This document shows, piece after piece, positions 1 through 7,631 of a stretch of 64,000 nt of DNA. Origin of the DNA: Hymenobacter perfusus. GTDB lineage: Bacteria > Bacteroidota > Bacteroidia > Cytophagales > Hymenobacteraceae. Below the pieces are notes generated by a model that was not told the origin of the DNA, made no database searches, and was given only the letters and a program-made list of their open reading frames with translations. The position numbers and the translations under genes were made by a program. The DNA is taken from NCBI RefSeq assembly GCF_003944765.1, contig NZ_RWIU01000003.1:434001-498000 (forward strand), read 5' to 3'. How positions within the stretch are numbered: the stretch's first letter is position 1; the number at the start of each line of letters is the position of its first letter.

Positions 1-686
1 ACAGCATTACAGAGGAATATAACGCCGGCCGCTTCGAGCAGGACGCGCTGGCCGTACTGGCCGACCTGTTTCAGCGCCACCAAGTGGTTATCCTCACGGG
101 CGGTTCCGGACTGTACCTGCAGGCCGTGACGGAGGGGTTTGACGCTTTGCCCGCCGTGGAGCCGGCCGTGCGGGAGCAAATCAAGGCCGAGCTGGAAGCC
201 CACGGCCTGGAGCCGCTGGTGGCAGAGCTGGCTCACCTTGATGCGGTAACCCACGCCCGCATCGACCGCCAGAATCCGCAACGGGTGGTGCGGGCCCTAG
301 AAATCTGCCGGGGTACGGGGCAGCCATTCAGCTCCTTCCACGCCGCCAAAGCCGCCGACCGGCCCTTCCGGATCATCAAAATTGCCCTGACCCGGGAGCG
401 GGAGGAATTGTATCAGCGTATTGACGCGCGCATGGACCAGATGCTGGCCCAGGGCCTCGAAGCCGAAGCCCGCGCCCTCTATCCCTACCGCCACCACAAC
501 GCCCTCCAGACGGTAGGCTACCAAGAGCTGTTCGCCTACTTCGAGGGCCAGTATGAGTACGCCGAGGCCGTACGCCTGCTCAAACGCAACTCCCGCCGTT
601 ACGCCAAGCGCCAGCTCACCTGGCTCCGCCGCGACGCGGAATACCAGTGGCTGGCGCATAAAGAAGGCGGATGGATAAAGGCGTAG
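1..686 (+). CDS. miaA: tRNA dimethylallyltransferase (3' part)
   Basis: MiaA transfers a dimethylallyl group to N6 of adenosine-37 in tRNAs that read UNN codons; it acts in the cytoplasm. The reading frame is open from base 3, so the true start and the N-terminal P-loop lie outside the window. What is visible is the family core: an ITEEYNAGRFEQDAL stretch, the VILTGGSGLYLQAV substrate-site motif, DRQNPQRVVRALEI, and the C-terminal QTVGYQELFAYFEG and RRYAKRQLTWLRRD segments. The frame ends at a TAG at 684-686. It lies convergent with the next gene, with only 4 bases between them. Identification rests on strong family motifs; only the 5' end is uncertain. Confidence 0.95.
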   Translation, partial: SITEEYNAGRFEQDALAVLADLFQRHQVVILTGGSGLYLQAVTEGFDALPAVEPAVREQIKAELEAHGLEPLVAELAHLDAVTHARIDRQNPQRVVRALEICRGTGQPFSSFHAAKAADRPFRIIKIALTREREELYQRIDARMDQMLAQGLEAEARALYPYRHHNALQTVGYQELFAYFEGQYEYAEAVRLLKRNSRRYAKRQLTWLRRDAEYQWLAHKEGGWIKA

Positions 687-690
687 TAGG

Positions 691-1299
691 TTATAGTGCC
701 CGGCTGATCTGGAGCTGTGCGCCGGGCAGAATGTTGCCGCGCGTATCGTTTTGCAGAGCCAAGCGCCCGCCCAGTCGCCAGGTGCGGTCTGGGTTGAGGG
801 CTACGTCCAGGCCGGTAGAAACGATGTAGCCCACCTGAAATCCTCGCTCGTAGCGCGCCGAGTAGCCAAATTCACCATCATGTACCCAGGCTGAGGAAAA
901 GCTCGTGAGCTTAGCGTAACCGCCCGTTACGCCCGCCCCGAGGCTGAATTCTACCGTCTTATTATTACCGAACGGCAGCCAGTAGATTTCCTGCTCCAGA
1001 TTAACGGCTCGGTAAGATTGCGGAATGGTGAAGCCACCGCCGAAATCATACGGCTCATTACCCCCGATGTACGCCACTCGGGAGCCCAGCCGCCAATGCT
1101 GGCCCAGCTGCGGCGCGTATTCCAGATGGGCCTTTAGTACTTTATAGTCACCGGTACCATTAAGCGACTGGCCCACGCCTGCCCGCAGCAGCGCGGGTCG
1201 GTGAGTAGGCTGCTCAGCGGCGGGTTGCTGCGAGTAGGCAGTAACAGGAAACAGGGCGCAGGTAGCCAGCGCTGTGAAACATGAATAGAGGTTATGCAT
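691..1299 (-). CDS. Predicted outer-membrane or secreted beta-rich protein, function unknown
   Basis: About 202 residues. I start at the ATG at 1297-1299 because it gives a clear signal peptide (MHNLYSCFTALATCALFP, then cleavage near AYSQQ). A longer in-frame start at 1410 would run through the pfkA terminator hairpin. The mature part alternates aromatic and polar residues (for example HWRLGSRVAYIGG, EQEIYWLPFGNN, GYIVSTGLDVALNPD) and ends in a hydrophobic strand, as expected of a small beta-barrel. I do not recognise the family. It sits directly downstream of pfkA in the same direction, separated by a strong hairpin, so it is probably a separate transcript. Confidence 0.6.
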   Translation of the reverse strand: MHNLYSCFTALATCALFPVTAYSQQPAAEQPTHRPALLRAGVGQSLNGTGDYKVLKAHLEYAPQLGQHWRLGSRVAYIGGNEPYDFGGGFTIPQSYRAVNLEQEIYWLPFGNNKTVEFSLGAGVTGGYAKLTSFSSAWVHDGEFGYSARYERGFQVGYIVSTGLDVALNPDRTWRLGGRLALQNDTRGNILPGAQLQISRAL

Positions 1300-1358
1300 G
1301 ATCAGGAAAAGAAATAAGTAGAGGAAAAGGAACTTTTTTACAGATACAGTAAAAGACA

Positions 1359-1395
1359 AATTCCCTGCCAGATACAGCGTATCCGGCAGGGAATT
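1359..1395 (-). terminator. Hairpin terminator downstream of pfkA
   Basis: Perfect 11-bp arms (AATTCCCTGCC at 1359-1369 and its complement at 1385-1395), extended inward by four more pairs of a five-base match. On the minus strand it is followed by T-rich sequence. It starts 23 bases after the pfkA stop. Confidence 0.7.
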
Positions 1396-1417
1396 GAATG
1401 GCGGAGCCAATAAGTTT

Positions 1418-2389
1418 TTACACGCTCAGGATTTCCACCATTCGCATAAAGCTCTGGTTGATGAGCTTCTTCTTGTGAATAGTATCGGAGAAGGGCGTGT
1501 ACACCAGTTTCCGGTCCACGATGCCGGCCATTACGTTGCGCATGCCGTTCATCAGGCCTTCCACGGCGGCAATACCAATCTGTGAGGCCAGCATCCGGTC
1601 GGCAGCGGACGGTGCCCCCCCGCGCTGAATGTGGCCGATGATGGTCACGCGCGTGTCCAGCTCCGGAATGGCGGCTTTCACGCGCTGGGCCACCTGGTGG
1701 GCGTTACCTTCTTCCTCGCCCTCGGCTACCACTACCAAAAAGGAGGTTTTGGAACGCTGCCAGCTGGATTTCAGGCTGTCAATCACAGCATCCGTCGACA
1801 TCTGGGTTTCCGGAATCATCACAATTTCGGCCCCGCCGCCAATGGCGCAGGGAATGGCAATGTAACCCGAGTCGCGGCCCATTACCTCCACGAAGAAGCA
1901 CCGGTCATGCGAGTCGGCCGTATCCCGGATCTTGTCAATGGCTTCGAGGGCCGTGTTTACGGCCGTGTCGTAGCCGATAGTGTAGTCGGTGCCATACAGG
2001 TCGTTGTCGATGGTGCCGGGCGCGCCTACGGTCGGAATGCCAAACTCCTGCTCAAACAGGGTAGCACCCGTGAAGGTGCCGTTGCCCCCAATGGCCACCA
2101 GTCCATCAATACCGTGGTTTACCAGTTGGTCGAAGGCCTGCTGACGGCCTTCCTTGGTCATGAATTTCTGGCTGCGGGCCGATTTCAGAATGGTGCCGCC
2201 TTTCTGAATGGTATTAGAAACGGAAGCGGAGTCCAGCTTCACGAACTCCCCTTTAATCATGCCGCTGTAGCCGCGCATGATGCCATATACTTCGATGCCG
2301 TGATACACGGCCGTGCGAACCACGGCCCGGATGCAGGCGTTCATGCCGGGCGCGTCGCCCCCACTGGTGAAAACTGCAATACGCTTCAT
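1418..2389 (-). CDS. pfkA: ATP-dependent 6-phosphofructokinase
   Basis: Phosphorylates fructose 6-phosphate to fructose 1,6-bisphosphate, the committed step of glycolysis. The 323-residue length matches bacterial PfkA (about 320). Start chosen at MKRIAVFTSGGDAPGMN (ATG at 2387-2389), which places the ATP-binding GGDAPGMN motif at residues 10-17 and has a GAGGAAG ribosome-binding-like stretch just upstream. Further family motifs are IGGNGT, APGTIDNDLYGTDYTIG (catalytic Asp in TIDND), EVMGRDSGYIA and HIQRGGAPSAADR. The nine extra residues in the longer frame are not family-like. The gene stands alone, with a terminator after it. Confidence 0.96.
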   Translation of the reverse strand: MKRIAVFTSGGDAPGMNACIRAVVRTAVYHGIEVYGIMRGYSGMIKGEFVKLDSASVSNTIQKGGTILKSARSQKFMTKEGRQQAFDQLVNHGIDGLVAIGGNGTFTGATLFEQEFGIPTVGAPGTIDNDLYGTDYTIGYDTAVNTALEAIDKIRDTADSHDRCFFVEVMGRDSGYIAIPCAIGGGAEIVMIPETQMSTDAVIDSLKSSWQRSKTSFLVVVAEGEEEGNAHQVAQRVKAAIPELDTRVTIIGHIQRGGAPSAADRMLASQIGIAAVEGLMNGMRNVMAGIVDRKLVYTPFSDTIHKKKLINQSFMRMVEILSV

Positions 2390-2653
2390 TGTACTTCCTC
2401 TTGGGGACTCAAACAAATACCCGACGGAGCCGGGCCGGGCAAAGGTGGCAAATCCCGGGGGAATGTTCAGCCTCTGACTCCGTAAAAGATAAAATAGCCT
2501 CGGTGGGCGGCTGTTTTTTGCCGGGCTGCGTATGCTTCCTATTGCACTGCTTCTGTCAAAAAGCTACCTTACTAAGTGCCACTGCCGCCTCGCGTGCTCA
2601 GTGCTGCTGTCCGGCCCGTTCCTCCCATCCGCAACTGCCTAATGCCCGCCCGT

Positions 2654-3082
2654 ATGTTTGGTTTTTTTGAAAACGAGCAAACCAGAAAAGTTAAAAGCCA
2701 CCTGATGAACCTGGCCGCCCTGGCTAAAGCCGATGGCCACCTCGACGAGCGGGAAATGAGTTTTATTGTGGCCGTAGGTCGCAAAAATGGCATGCGGGCC
2801 GACGAAGTGCGCTCCATCATCGGCAATTCCGGGGCCATCCGGCTTATCATCCCCGAAAACGACTCGGAGCGGTTCGACCAGATATTCGACCTCGTGGACA
2901 TGATGCTGGCCGACGGCGTAGTGGACGATACCGAAATGAATTTCTGCATCGATATGGCCGAAAAGCTCGGTTTCCGCAAAGATGTGGTGCAGGTGTTGGT
3001 ACGACGCATCTCGCAAGGCGTGAAAGATGGCTTCCCCCGCGACCAGATCAAGGAAGACACCCAGGCGTTTCTGGAGAGCTGA
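2654..3082 (+). CDS. TerB-like helical protein
   Basis: A 142-residue acidic, all-helical protein. The repeated pattern ALAKADGHLDEREMSFI and MLADGVVDDTEMNFC is the signature of the TerB / tellurite-resistance and DjlA-N domain superfamily, in which acidic residues bind metal ions. Start chosen at MFGFFENEQTRK (2654); an in-frame ATG at 2642 is also possible. No tellurite operon is nearby, so a role in tellurite resistance should not be assumed. It faces the aminotransferase gene across a large palindrome. Confidence 0.75.
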   Translation: MFGFFENEQTRKVKSHLMNLAALAKADGHLDEREMSFIVAVGRKNGMRADEVRSIIGNSGAIRLIIPENDSERFDQIFDLVDMMLADGVVDDTEMNFCIDMAEKLGFRKDVVQVLVRRISQGVKDGFPRDQIKEDTQAFLES

Positions 3083-3225
3083 TAAGTTAGAACCTAGAAT
3101 CTAAAACTGATAGGTGAGAACTGAGAAGTGAGTTGCTGAAAGGTCCGTTTAAGGGCGTGTTCGGCAACTCACTTCTCAGTTATTGCTTTCTGGGTTCTCA
3201 GTTCTAACATCTCACTTCTAACTTA
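3083..3225. repeat. Large imperfect intergenic palindrome (text-like TGAGAA type)
   Basis: A 143-bp inverted repeat built of short A/G-rich words (TAAGTTAGAAC, GTGAGAACTGAGAAGTGAGTTG) and their complements. It fills the gap between two convergent genes and overlaps the last codons of the aminotransferase. It probably acts as a bidirectional terminator. A similar element lies at 38222-38311. Confidence 0.7.
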
Positions 3226-4408
3226 CTGCTTCCACCGCCCGCAACAAAGCGGCGCAGGCGTCGTCAATCTGCTCGAAGGTGATGGTGAGGGGTGGGGCGA
3301 TGCGCAGGGAGTTGTCGCAGAACAGGAACCAGTCGGTGAGTACGTGCTCCTGCCAGAGGGCCTGGTCGATGATGGGCTTGAGCACCTCGAAGGAGTCGAA
3401 CTCCACGGCCATCAGCAGCCCGCAGTTGCGCACGTCCCGGATGGCCGGATGTACCAGCCGCTCCCGGAAGCGGGCGGCTTTTTCGGCTACGCCGGCCAGC
3501 AGGTTTTCCTCCTGAATAACCTGTAACGTGGCCAAAGAAGCTGCACAGGAAACCGGGTGGCCCCCAAACGTAGTGCAGTGGCCCAGAATAGGGTCGGTTT
3601 TGAAGCCGGCCATGATGTGCTGCGGCGCAATAAAGGCCCCGATGGGCATGCCGCCGCCCATGCCCTTGGCCGTGAGCAGAATATCGGGCTCGATGCCAAA
3701 TTGTTCGAAGGCCCAGAACGTGCCCGTGCGCCCGAAACCGCACTGAATTTCATCTAGAATCAGCAGGGCGCCCACCTCGGTGCAGCGCTGGCGCAAGGCC
3801 GGCAGGTAGCCGGGGGCGGGCAGCCGCACACCGGCCTCGCCCTGTACCGTCTCGATGACTACGGCGGCAGTGTGCTCGTCAATGAGTTGCAGATCCTCGA
3901 AGTGGTTGTGGCGGAAGTGGTGGACATCAGACAGCAGCGGCCGGAAGGCATTCTTAAATCCTTCGGAGCCGGTGATGCTGAGGGCGCCGTGGGTGGAGCC
4001 GTGGTAGGCGTTGAAGCTGCTGAGCAATCTGGTGCGGCCGGTATGGCGCTTGGCCAGCTTAAGCGCGCCCTCCACGGCCTCGGTGCCGGAGTTGGTGAAG
4101 AATACGTTGTCGAGGTGGGCGGGCAGGGTGGCGGTGAGGGCCTGGGCCAGTCGGGCCGGCGGGGCCTGCACCACCTCGCCGTACACCATCAGGTGCAGGT
4201 ATTTATCGAGCTGGTCGTGAATGGCCTGGAGTACGCGCGGGTGGCGGTGGCCCACGTTGCTCACGCCGATGCCCGAAATCAAGTCGAGGTAACGCTGGCC
4301 TTCGGGACCGTACATGTAGACGCCTTCGGCCCGCTCAATTTCCAGCAGCAAGGGAAAATCGGAGGTTTGGGCCTGATGGCGCAGGAAAAGCTGGCGGGGA
4401 GTGAGCAT
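3218..4408 (-). CDS. Class III PLP aminotransferase, acetylornithine/ornithine aminotransferase type
   Basis: A 396-residue fold-type I PLP enzyme. Visible motifs are FFTNSGTEAVEGALKLAK, FNAYHGSTHGALS, the PLP-aspartate motif LLILDEIQCGFGRTG, and LLTAKGMGGGMPIG, in which K248 is the Schiff-base lysine. Members convert acetylornithine, succinylornithine, ornithine or other omega-amino donors to the semialdehyde. There is no arg operon here, so the exact substrate (argD, rocD or a relative) cannot be assigned. Start chosen at MLTPRQLFLRHQAQT (4406-4408); the longer frame adds a basic, non-family extension. A TACCTTTG -7 box lies 86 bases upstream. Confidence 0.9.
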   Translation of the reverse strand: MLTPRQLFLRHQAQTSDFPLLLEIERAEGVYMYGPEGQRYLDLISGIGVSNVGHRHPRVLQAIHDQLDKYLHLMVYGEVVQAPPARLAQALTATLPAHLDNVFFTNSGTEAVEGALKLAKRHTGRTRLLSSFNAYHGSTHGALSITGSEGFKNAFRPLLSDVHHFRHNHFEDLQLIDEHTAAVVIETVQGEAGVRLPAPGYLPALRQRCTEVGALLILDEIQCGFGRTGTFWAFEQFGIEPDILLTAKGMGGGMPIGAFIAPQHIMAGFKTDPILGHCTTFGGHPVSCAASLATLQVIQEENLLAGVAEKAARFRERLVHPAIRDVRNCGLLMAVEFDSFEVLKPIIDQALWQEHVLTDWFLFCDNSLRIAPPLTITFEQIDDACAALLRAVEAVS

Positions 4409-4493
4409 ACGCAGAATGGTTCGGCCGGTCCGTTCGGTTGGTGAGCTGAGACGAAGGAAACGGCGGCGGTACCGGAACAACAAAAACGGGCCG

Positions 4494-4501
4494 CAAAGGT
4501 A
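4494..4501 (-). promoter_or_regulatory. Bacteroidota -7 box (TACCTTTG) for the aminotransferase gene
   Basis: On the minus strand the sequence reads TACCTTTG, an exact match to TAnnTTTG, 86 bases before the ATG at 4408. No convincing -33 TTG was seen. Confidence 0.45.
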
Positions 4502-4532
4502 CGGGTGCTTGGTCTGCTTACTGCCCTATCAA

Positions 4533-4562
4533 CAAAAAAACGGCCGCCGAAGCAGCCTTTTT
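4533..4562 (-). terminator. Rho-independent terminator of the sigma-factor operon
   Basis: On the minus strand: an A-tract, GGCTGC, a TTCG tetraloop, GCGGCC (one G-T wobble), then a run of seven T. This is a textbook intrinsic terminator 29 bases after the stop of the Spy-like gene. The A-tract on the other side makes it potentially bidirectional. Confidence 0.85.
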
Positions 4563-4590
4563 CTACGGATTCAGGAAGCAGGAGCCGTTG

Positions 4591-5076
4591 TCAATCGTCC
4601 AAGCCGTCGGCGGCACCGGCAGGCATACCGGGGCGGCCGGCTACGCGCTTGAGTACTTCCTTGGTAAACTGTCGTTCGGCCAGGGCCAGCCGGCCCACCT
4701 GCCGCACGCTGATTACGCGTTGGAACCGCTCGAAGTACTCTTTCTCCAGCGTTATTTCCTGCTGGCGCAGCACAAACGACTGGTTGAGACTTTCCCGGAT
4801 CTGCTGGTCGCTGAGGCCGTCGGTATTGGCGGGGCGCAGCTGGCGGAGGCGGCGGCTCAGGTCGCGGCGCTTGGCCGTGAATTCGTTGTAGAGGGGCCAG
4901 AATTTCTGGGCCTGGTCGGGGGTGAGGGCAACCTGCTCGGTGAGGTAGGCAATGCGGGCGTTTTCGAGCTGACTCAGGCGCTCCTGTCGGCGCTGGCCGC
5001 CCTGGGCGTGCGTTTCAGCCAGCGGCAGCGCCGCTAAGCAGCAGAACAGTAATAGGGTACGGAGGAAATAGTTCAT
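4591..5076 (-). CDS. Spy/CpxP-like periplasmic protein
   Basis: 161 residues with a signal peptide (MNYFLRTLLLFCCLAALPLAE, cut near THAQ) and a helical mature region rich in Arg and Gln. The sequence LTEQVALTPDQAQKFWPLYNEF is the LTxxQ-type motif of Spy/CpxP-like envelope chaperones and heavy-metal sensor proteins. It is the third gene of an ECF sigma / anti-sigma operon, 35 bases after the anti-sigma gene. It is therefore likely a periplasmic sensor or effector that feeds back on the sigma factor. Function is inferred from context and motif only. Confidence 0.75.
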   Translation of the reverse strand: MNYFLRTLLLFCCLAALPLAETHAQGGQRRQERLSQLENARIAYLTEQVALTPDQAQKFWPLYNEFTAKRRDLSRRLRQLRPANTDGLSDQQIRESLNQSFVLRQQEITLEKEYFERFQRVISVRQVGRLALAERQFTKEVLKRVAGRPGMPAGAADGLDD

Positions 5077-5111
5077 CGGGAACGAAATAAAGCAGGCGGT
5101 GAAAGTACAGC

Positions 5112-5564
5112 TTACAGATAGGCTTCTTCGGCGGATTGAGCGTCCAGCAATTCCTGCAACTCCTCGGGCGAGGCCTGTAAGGTGCCAGTAGGGGCGTTCT
5201 GCGCGGCCCCAGGCAGCTCGGCCAGATCGGCAAGCGTTACCCGCTGCTCACTGGCCAGCAGGTACTGCACCAGCTCTGCGCGGGGCACCTGCGCCAGGGA
5301 GGCGGTAGCCAGGGGCTGCACGGTGGCGCCGGGGCTCAGCAGGAAGGCGGCCGCGAAGCCCCCCAGCACAGCCGCCGAGGCCAGGGCCGTCCGTAGCGGG
5401 GCCGACAGGGCCGTGAGCCACCCGCCGGCCAACGGGCTCGGGGCCGCAGTTGGTACGCGCTGCATAATGCGGGTAGGCAGCTGCTCAAAGTATCGGTCCG
5501 GGGGTAAGGACAGCGGCGGCTGGGGCCGGCGGCGGTGTTCATCCAGACGAAAAGGAGTGTTCAT
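5112..5564 (-). CDS. Putative membrane anti-sigma factor
   Basis: 150 residues with a Pro/Arg-rich cytoplasmic N-terminus (about 1-55), one transmembrane segment near residues 59-77 (TALASAAVLGGFAAAFLLS), and a periplasmic C-terminal part. This topology and its place 30 bases after an ECF sigma gene suggest an anti-sigma factor. No ZAS/HxxxCxxC zinc motif is visible, so it would be of the non-zinc type. The acidic C-terminal end (SPEELQELLDAQSAEEAYL) could be a contact site for the Spy-like partner. Confidence 0.6.
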   Translation of the reverse strand: MNTPFRLDEHRRRPQPPLSLPPDRYFEQLPTRIMQRVPTAAPSPLAGGWLTALSAPLRTALASAAVLGGFAAAFLLSPGATVQPLATASLAQVPRAELVQYLLASEQRVTLADLAELPGAAQNAPTGTLQASPEELQELLDAQSAEEAYL

Positions 5565-5594
5565 GGCAGTTAGAAGCGGCCGGAGCCGCCGGGT

Positions 5595-6146
5595 TTAATC
5601 GTTCTGGGCGTGGTCGTTGATGTATTGCTCAATTTTTTTGGCCGCGTGGTGGTAGGAGGCCTTCAGGGCGCCCACGCTGGTGCCGGTTACCTCGGCCATC
5701 TGCTCGTAGGGCATCTCGTCGTAATAGCGCAGGTTGAATACCAGCCGTTGCTTATCGGGCAGGCGCAGGATGGCTTTCTGCAGCTTCAGCTCCACCTCGT
5801 CGCCGGCCAAGCTTTCATCGGCCTCGATTTTGGCGGTCAGCTCGGCCCCTACATCGTTGAGGGGTAGGAAGAACTTGCGCCGCTTGCTGCCCAGGAAGCT
5901 CAGACACTCGTTGGTGGCAATGCGGTAAATCCAGGTGAACAAAGAGGCATCCTGGCGGAAGTTCTCCAGATGATTCCACACCTTGATGAACACGTCCTGG
6001 GTCAGGTCGTCGGCGTCATCGTGGTCGACTACCATTTTGCGCACGTGCCAATACACCTTGCTCTGGTACTTGCGCACGAGCTGGTTGAAGGCCACGTTGC
6101 GGGCGGCGGGGTCACGGAACTTGGCGAGTATCTCCTGGTCTTCCAA
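5595..6146 (-). CDS. ECF-type RNA polymerase sigma factor
   Basis: 183 residues with both sigma-70 domains. Region 2 contains LVRKYQSKVYWHVRKMV and DDADDLTQDVFIKVW, with the core-binding DLTQDVF motif and the promoter-melting stretch FRQDASLFTWIYRIATN. Region 4 contains LPDKQRLVFNLRYYDEMPYEQMAEV with the helix-turn-helix VGALKASYHHAAKKIEQYI. It heads a three-gene minus-strand operon with a putative membrane anti-sigma and a Spy-like periplasmic protein. That arrangement points to an envelope-stress response. The start ATG is at 6144-6146. Confidence 0.93.
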   Translation of the reverse strand: MEDQEILAKFRDPAARNVAFNQLVRKYQSKVYWHVRKMVVDHDDADDLTQDVFIKVWNHLENFRQDASLFTWIYRIATNECLSFLGSKRRKFFLPLNDVGAELTAKIEADESLAGDEVELKLQKAILRLPDKQRLVFNLRYYDEMPYEQMAEVTGTSVGALKASYHHAAKKIEQYINDHAQND

Positions 6147-6312
6147 GGCGCAGGGGAGCGGGGGTTAGGGCGGCGGGTTGCGGGTGGTTAGAGCGGCCGG
6201 GTGGGTGAGGGTTTAACGAGCGGTCTAAAAAAAGCGCCAGCTCAGCCTGCACCACATGTGGCGTATGAAACTATCCGGTAATTTGGCCAGATAGTTCTTA
6301 ATCCGCCATTAC

Positions 6313-6825
6313 ATGAGTTCCACTTTTACACCGCAGGAAATTGAGGAGGAGTATGTCTGGAATTTCTTCGGACGCAATGCTGAATACTACTTGCAAACGT
6401 GGCGGCTGCGGCAACAGGGCAAGTACATAACTTTCAATGCCGCTGCCTTTTTTCTGGGTTTATTCTGGTTTCTGTACCGCCGTATGTACCTAGTATCGGT
6501 GCTCATTGTTGCTTTACTGACATTGGAAGCGGAAATCGAGAAGCAGGTTACTGGGGTTCAGCGAGGAATCGGGGCTACGGTACTGATAAGTCTTGTCAAC
6601 GCATCCTTGTTAGGTTTTTTTGCTAATAGCCTATACCTGTGGCACGCCGAGCGAAAGATGCGCAAACTGCTGGCCTTGGGCCTGCCCCGGGAGGAACTGC
6701 TGGCACGGCTGCGCCGGGCTGGAGGCAACAGTTGGTGGGCTATACTGGTCGTGTTGCTTTTCGCGTTGCTTGTAGTATGGGCTAACTTATGGCTGAGTCA
6801 GCACGCAGAACTGGCCGGCCGATAA
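6313..6825 (+). CDS. DUF2628-like membrane protein
   Basis: 170 residues. The soluble N-terminus carries the pattern VWNFFGRNAEYYLQTWRL, followed by FNAAAFFLGLFWFLYRRMY, characteristic of small DUF2628-type proteins whose hydrophobic half follows an F-rich segment. Four hydrophobic segments are visible (about 45-60, 60-72, 90-107 and 143-160). Function is unknown. It is followed after 66 bases by a zinc-ribbon protein in the same direction, so the two may be co-transcribed. Confidence 0.6.
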   Translation: MSSTFTPQEIEEEYVWNFFGRNAEYYLQTWRLRQQGKYITFNAAAFFLGLFWFLYRRMYLVSVLIVALLTLEAEIEKQVTGVQRGIGATVLISLVNASLLGFFANSLYLWHAERKMRKLLALGLPREELLARLRRAGGNSWWAILVVLLFALLVVWANLWLSQHAELAGR

Positions 6826-6891
6826 ATAGCAGTTGAAACCTATATAGTGTAAACTCCTACTTTTACCCTCGTTCCATCCCCGCCACCAGCT

Positions 6892-7542
6892 ATGAGCAAC
6901 ATGATCCAGTTCGTTGCTAACCACGACGACCTTAGCACCGACAAAGGTTTCCAGTTCAAGTTTTACTGCGACAAATGCCGCAACGGCCACATGTCACGCT
7001 TTCTGCCCAACAAAATCGGTATTGCCGGGGAGTTGATGCGGGCCGCTGGTAGCCTGTTCGGCGGGCATTTTTACGATGCCGGTACGGCCGCCTACCACGT
7101 GCAGCGCGCCATCGGGGGCAAGGCCCACGATGATGCGTTGGAAACGGCCGTGCAGGAAGGCAAAACCTATTTCAAGCAGTGCACCCGCTGCGGCCACTGG
7201 GTGTGCCCCGATGTATGCTGGAACCACACCGCCGGCCTCTGCGAAGACTGCGCCCCCGATGAGCACGAAGAACTGGCAGCCCAGCAGCGCCAGGCCGCCC
7301 GGGAGCAGATCCAAACGAAAACCCGCGCCCAGGACTACACCCAGAACCTCGATTTTCTGGGGCAGGCCCAAATAAGCCAGTGCGGCAGTTGCCAGGCCAA
7401 ACTCAACCCCGGTCAGAAGTTTTGCCCCGAGTGTGGTCAGCCCAGCGCCGCCGTTGAGCCCAAGGAGAAATTCTGCGGCGACTGTGGGGCCTCCGTGAAG
7501 CCCGGGCAGCGCTTCTGCGCCGAGTGCGGCAGCAAGCAGTAA
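6892..7542 (+). CDS. Double zinc-ribbon protein
   Basis: 216 residues with several cysteine pairs. An N-terminal FYCDKCRNGH and a mid-protein CTRCGHWVCPDVCW plus LCEDC form one set. The C-terminus holds two tandem rubredoxin-like zinc ribbons, CGSCQAKLNPGQKFCPECG and CGDCGASVKPGQRFCAECG. Such tandem ribbons occur at the ends of many bacterial adaptor proteins and usually mediate protein contacts. No catalytic domain or membrane segment is seen. The partner is unknown; the adjacent DUF2628-like membrane protein is a candidate by position. Confidence 0.7.
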   Translation: MSNMIQFVANHDDLSTDKGFQFKFYCDKCRNGHMSRFLPNKIGIAGELMRAAGSLFGGHFYDAGTAAYHVQRAIGGKAHDDALETAVQEGKTYFKQCTRCGHWVCPDVCWNHTAGLCEDCAPDEHEELAAQQRQAAREQIQTKTRAQDYTQNLDFLGQAQISQCGSCQAKLNPGQKFCPECGQPSAAVEPKEKFCGDCGASVKPGQRFCAECGSKQ

Positions 7543-7557
7543 ATAGCCGATAACTCA

Positions 7558-7610
7558 GACAGTCACTCCGAGCATGTGGCCTTATGCGCCGCATGCTCGG
7601 AATGACTGTC
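7558..7610. terminator. Bidirectional hairpin between convergent genes
   Basis: Arms GACAGTCACTCCGAGCATG (7558-7576) and its near-complement (7592-7610), with one mismatch in 19. It sits between the zinc-ribbon gene and the convergent DUF481-like gene. Confidence 0.6.
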
Positions 7611-7631
7611 CGTGATAGATAGACACGTCGC

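Noticed and set aside
7403..7594. 63-codon minus-strand frame over the zinc-ribbon gene
   Set aside because: Shadow of the Cys-rich gene on the plus strand; Arg-rich with no known motif.
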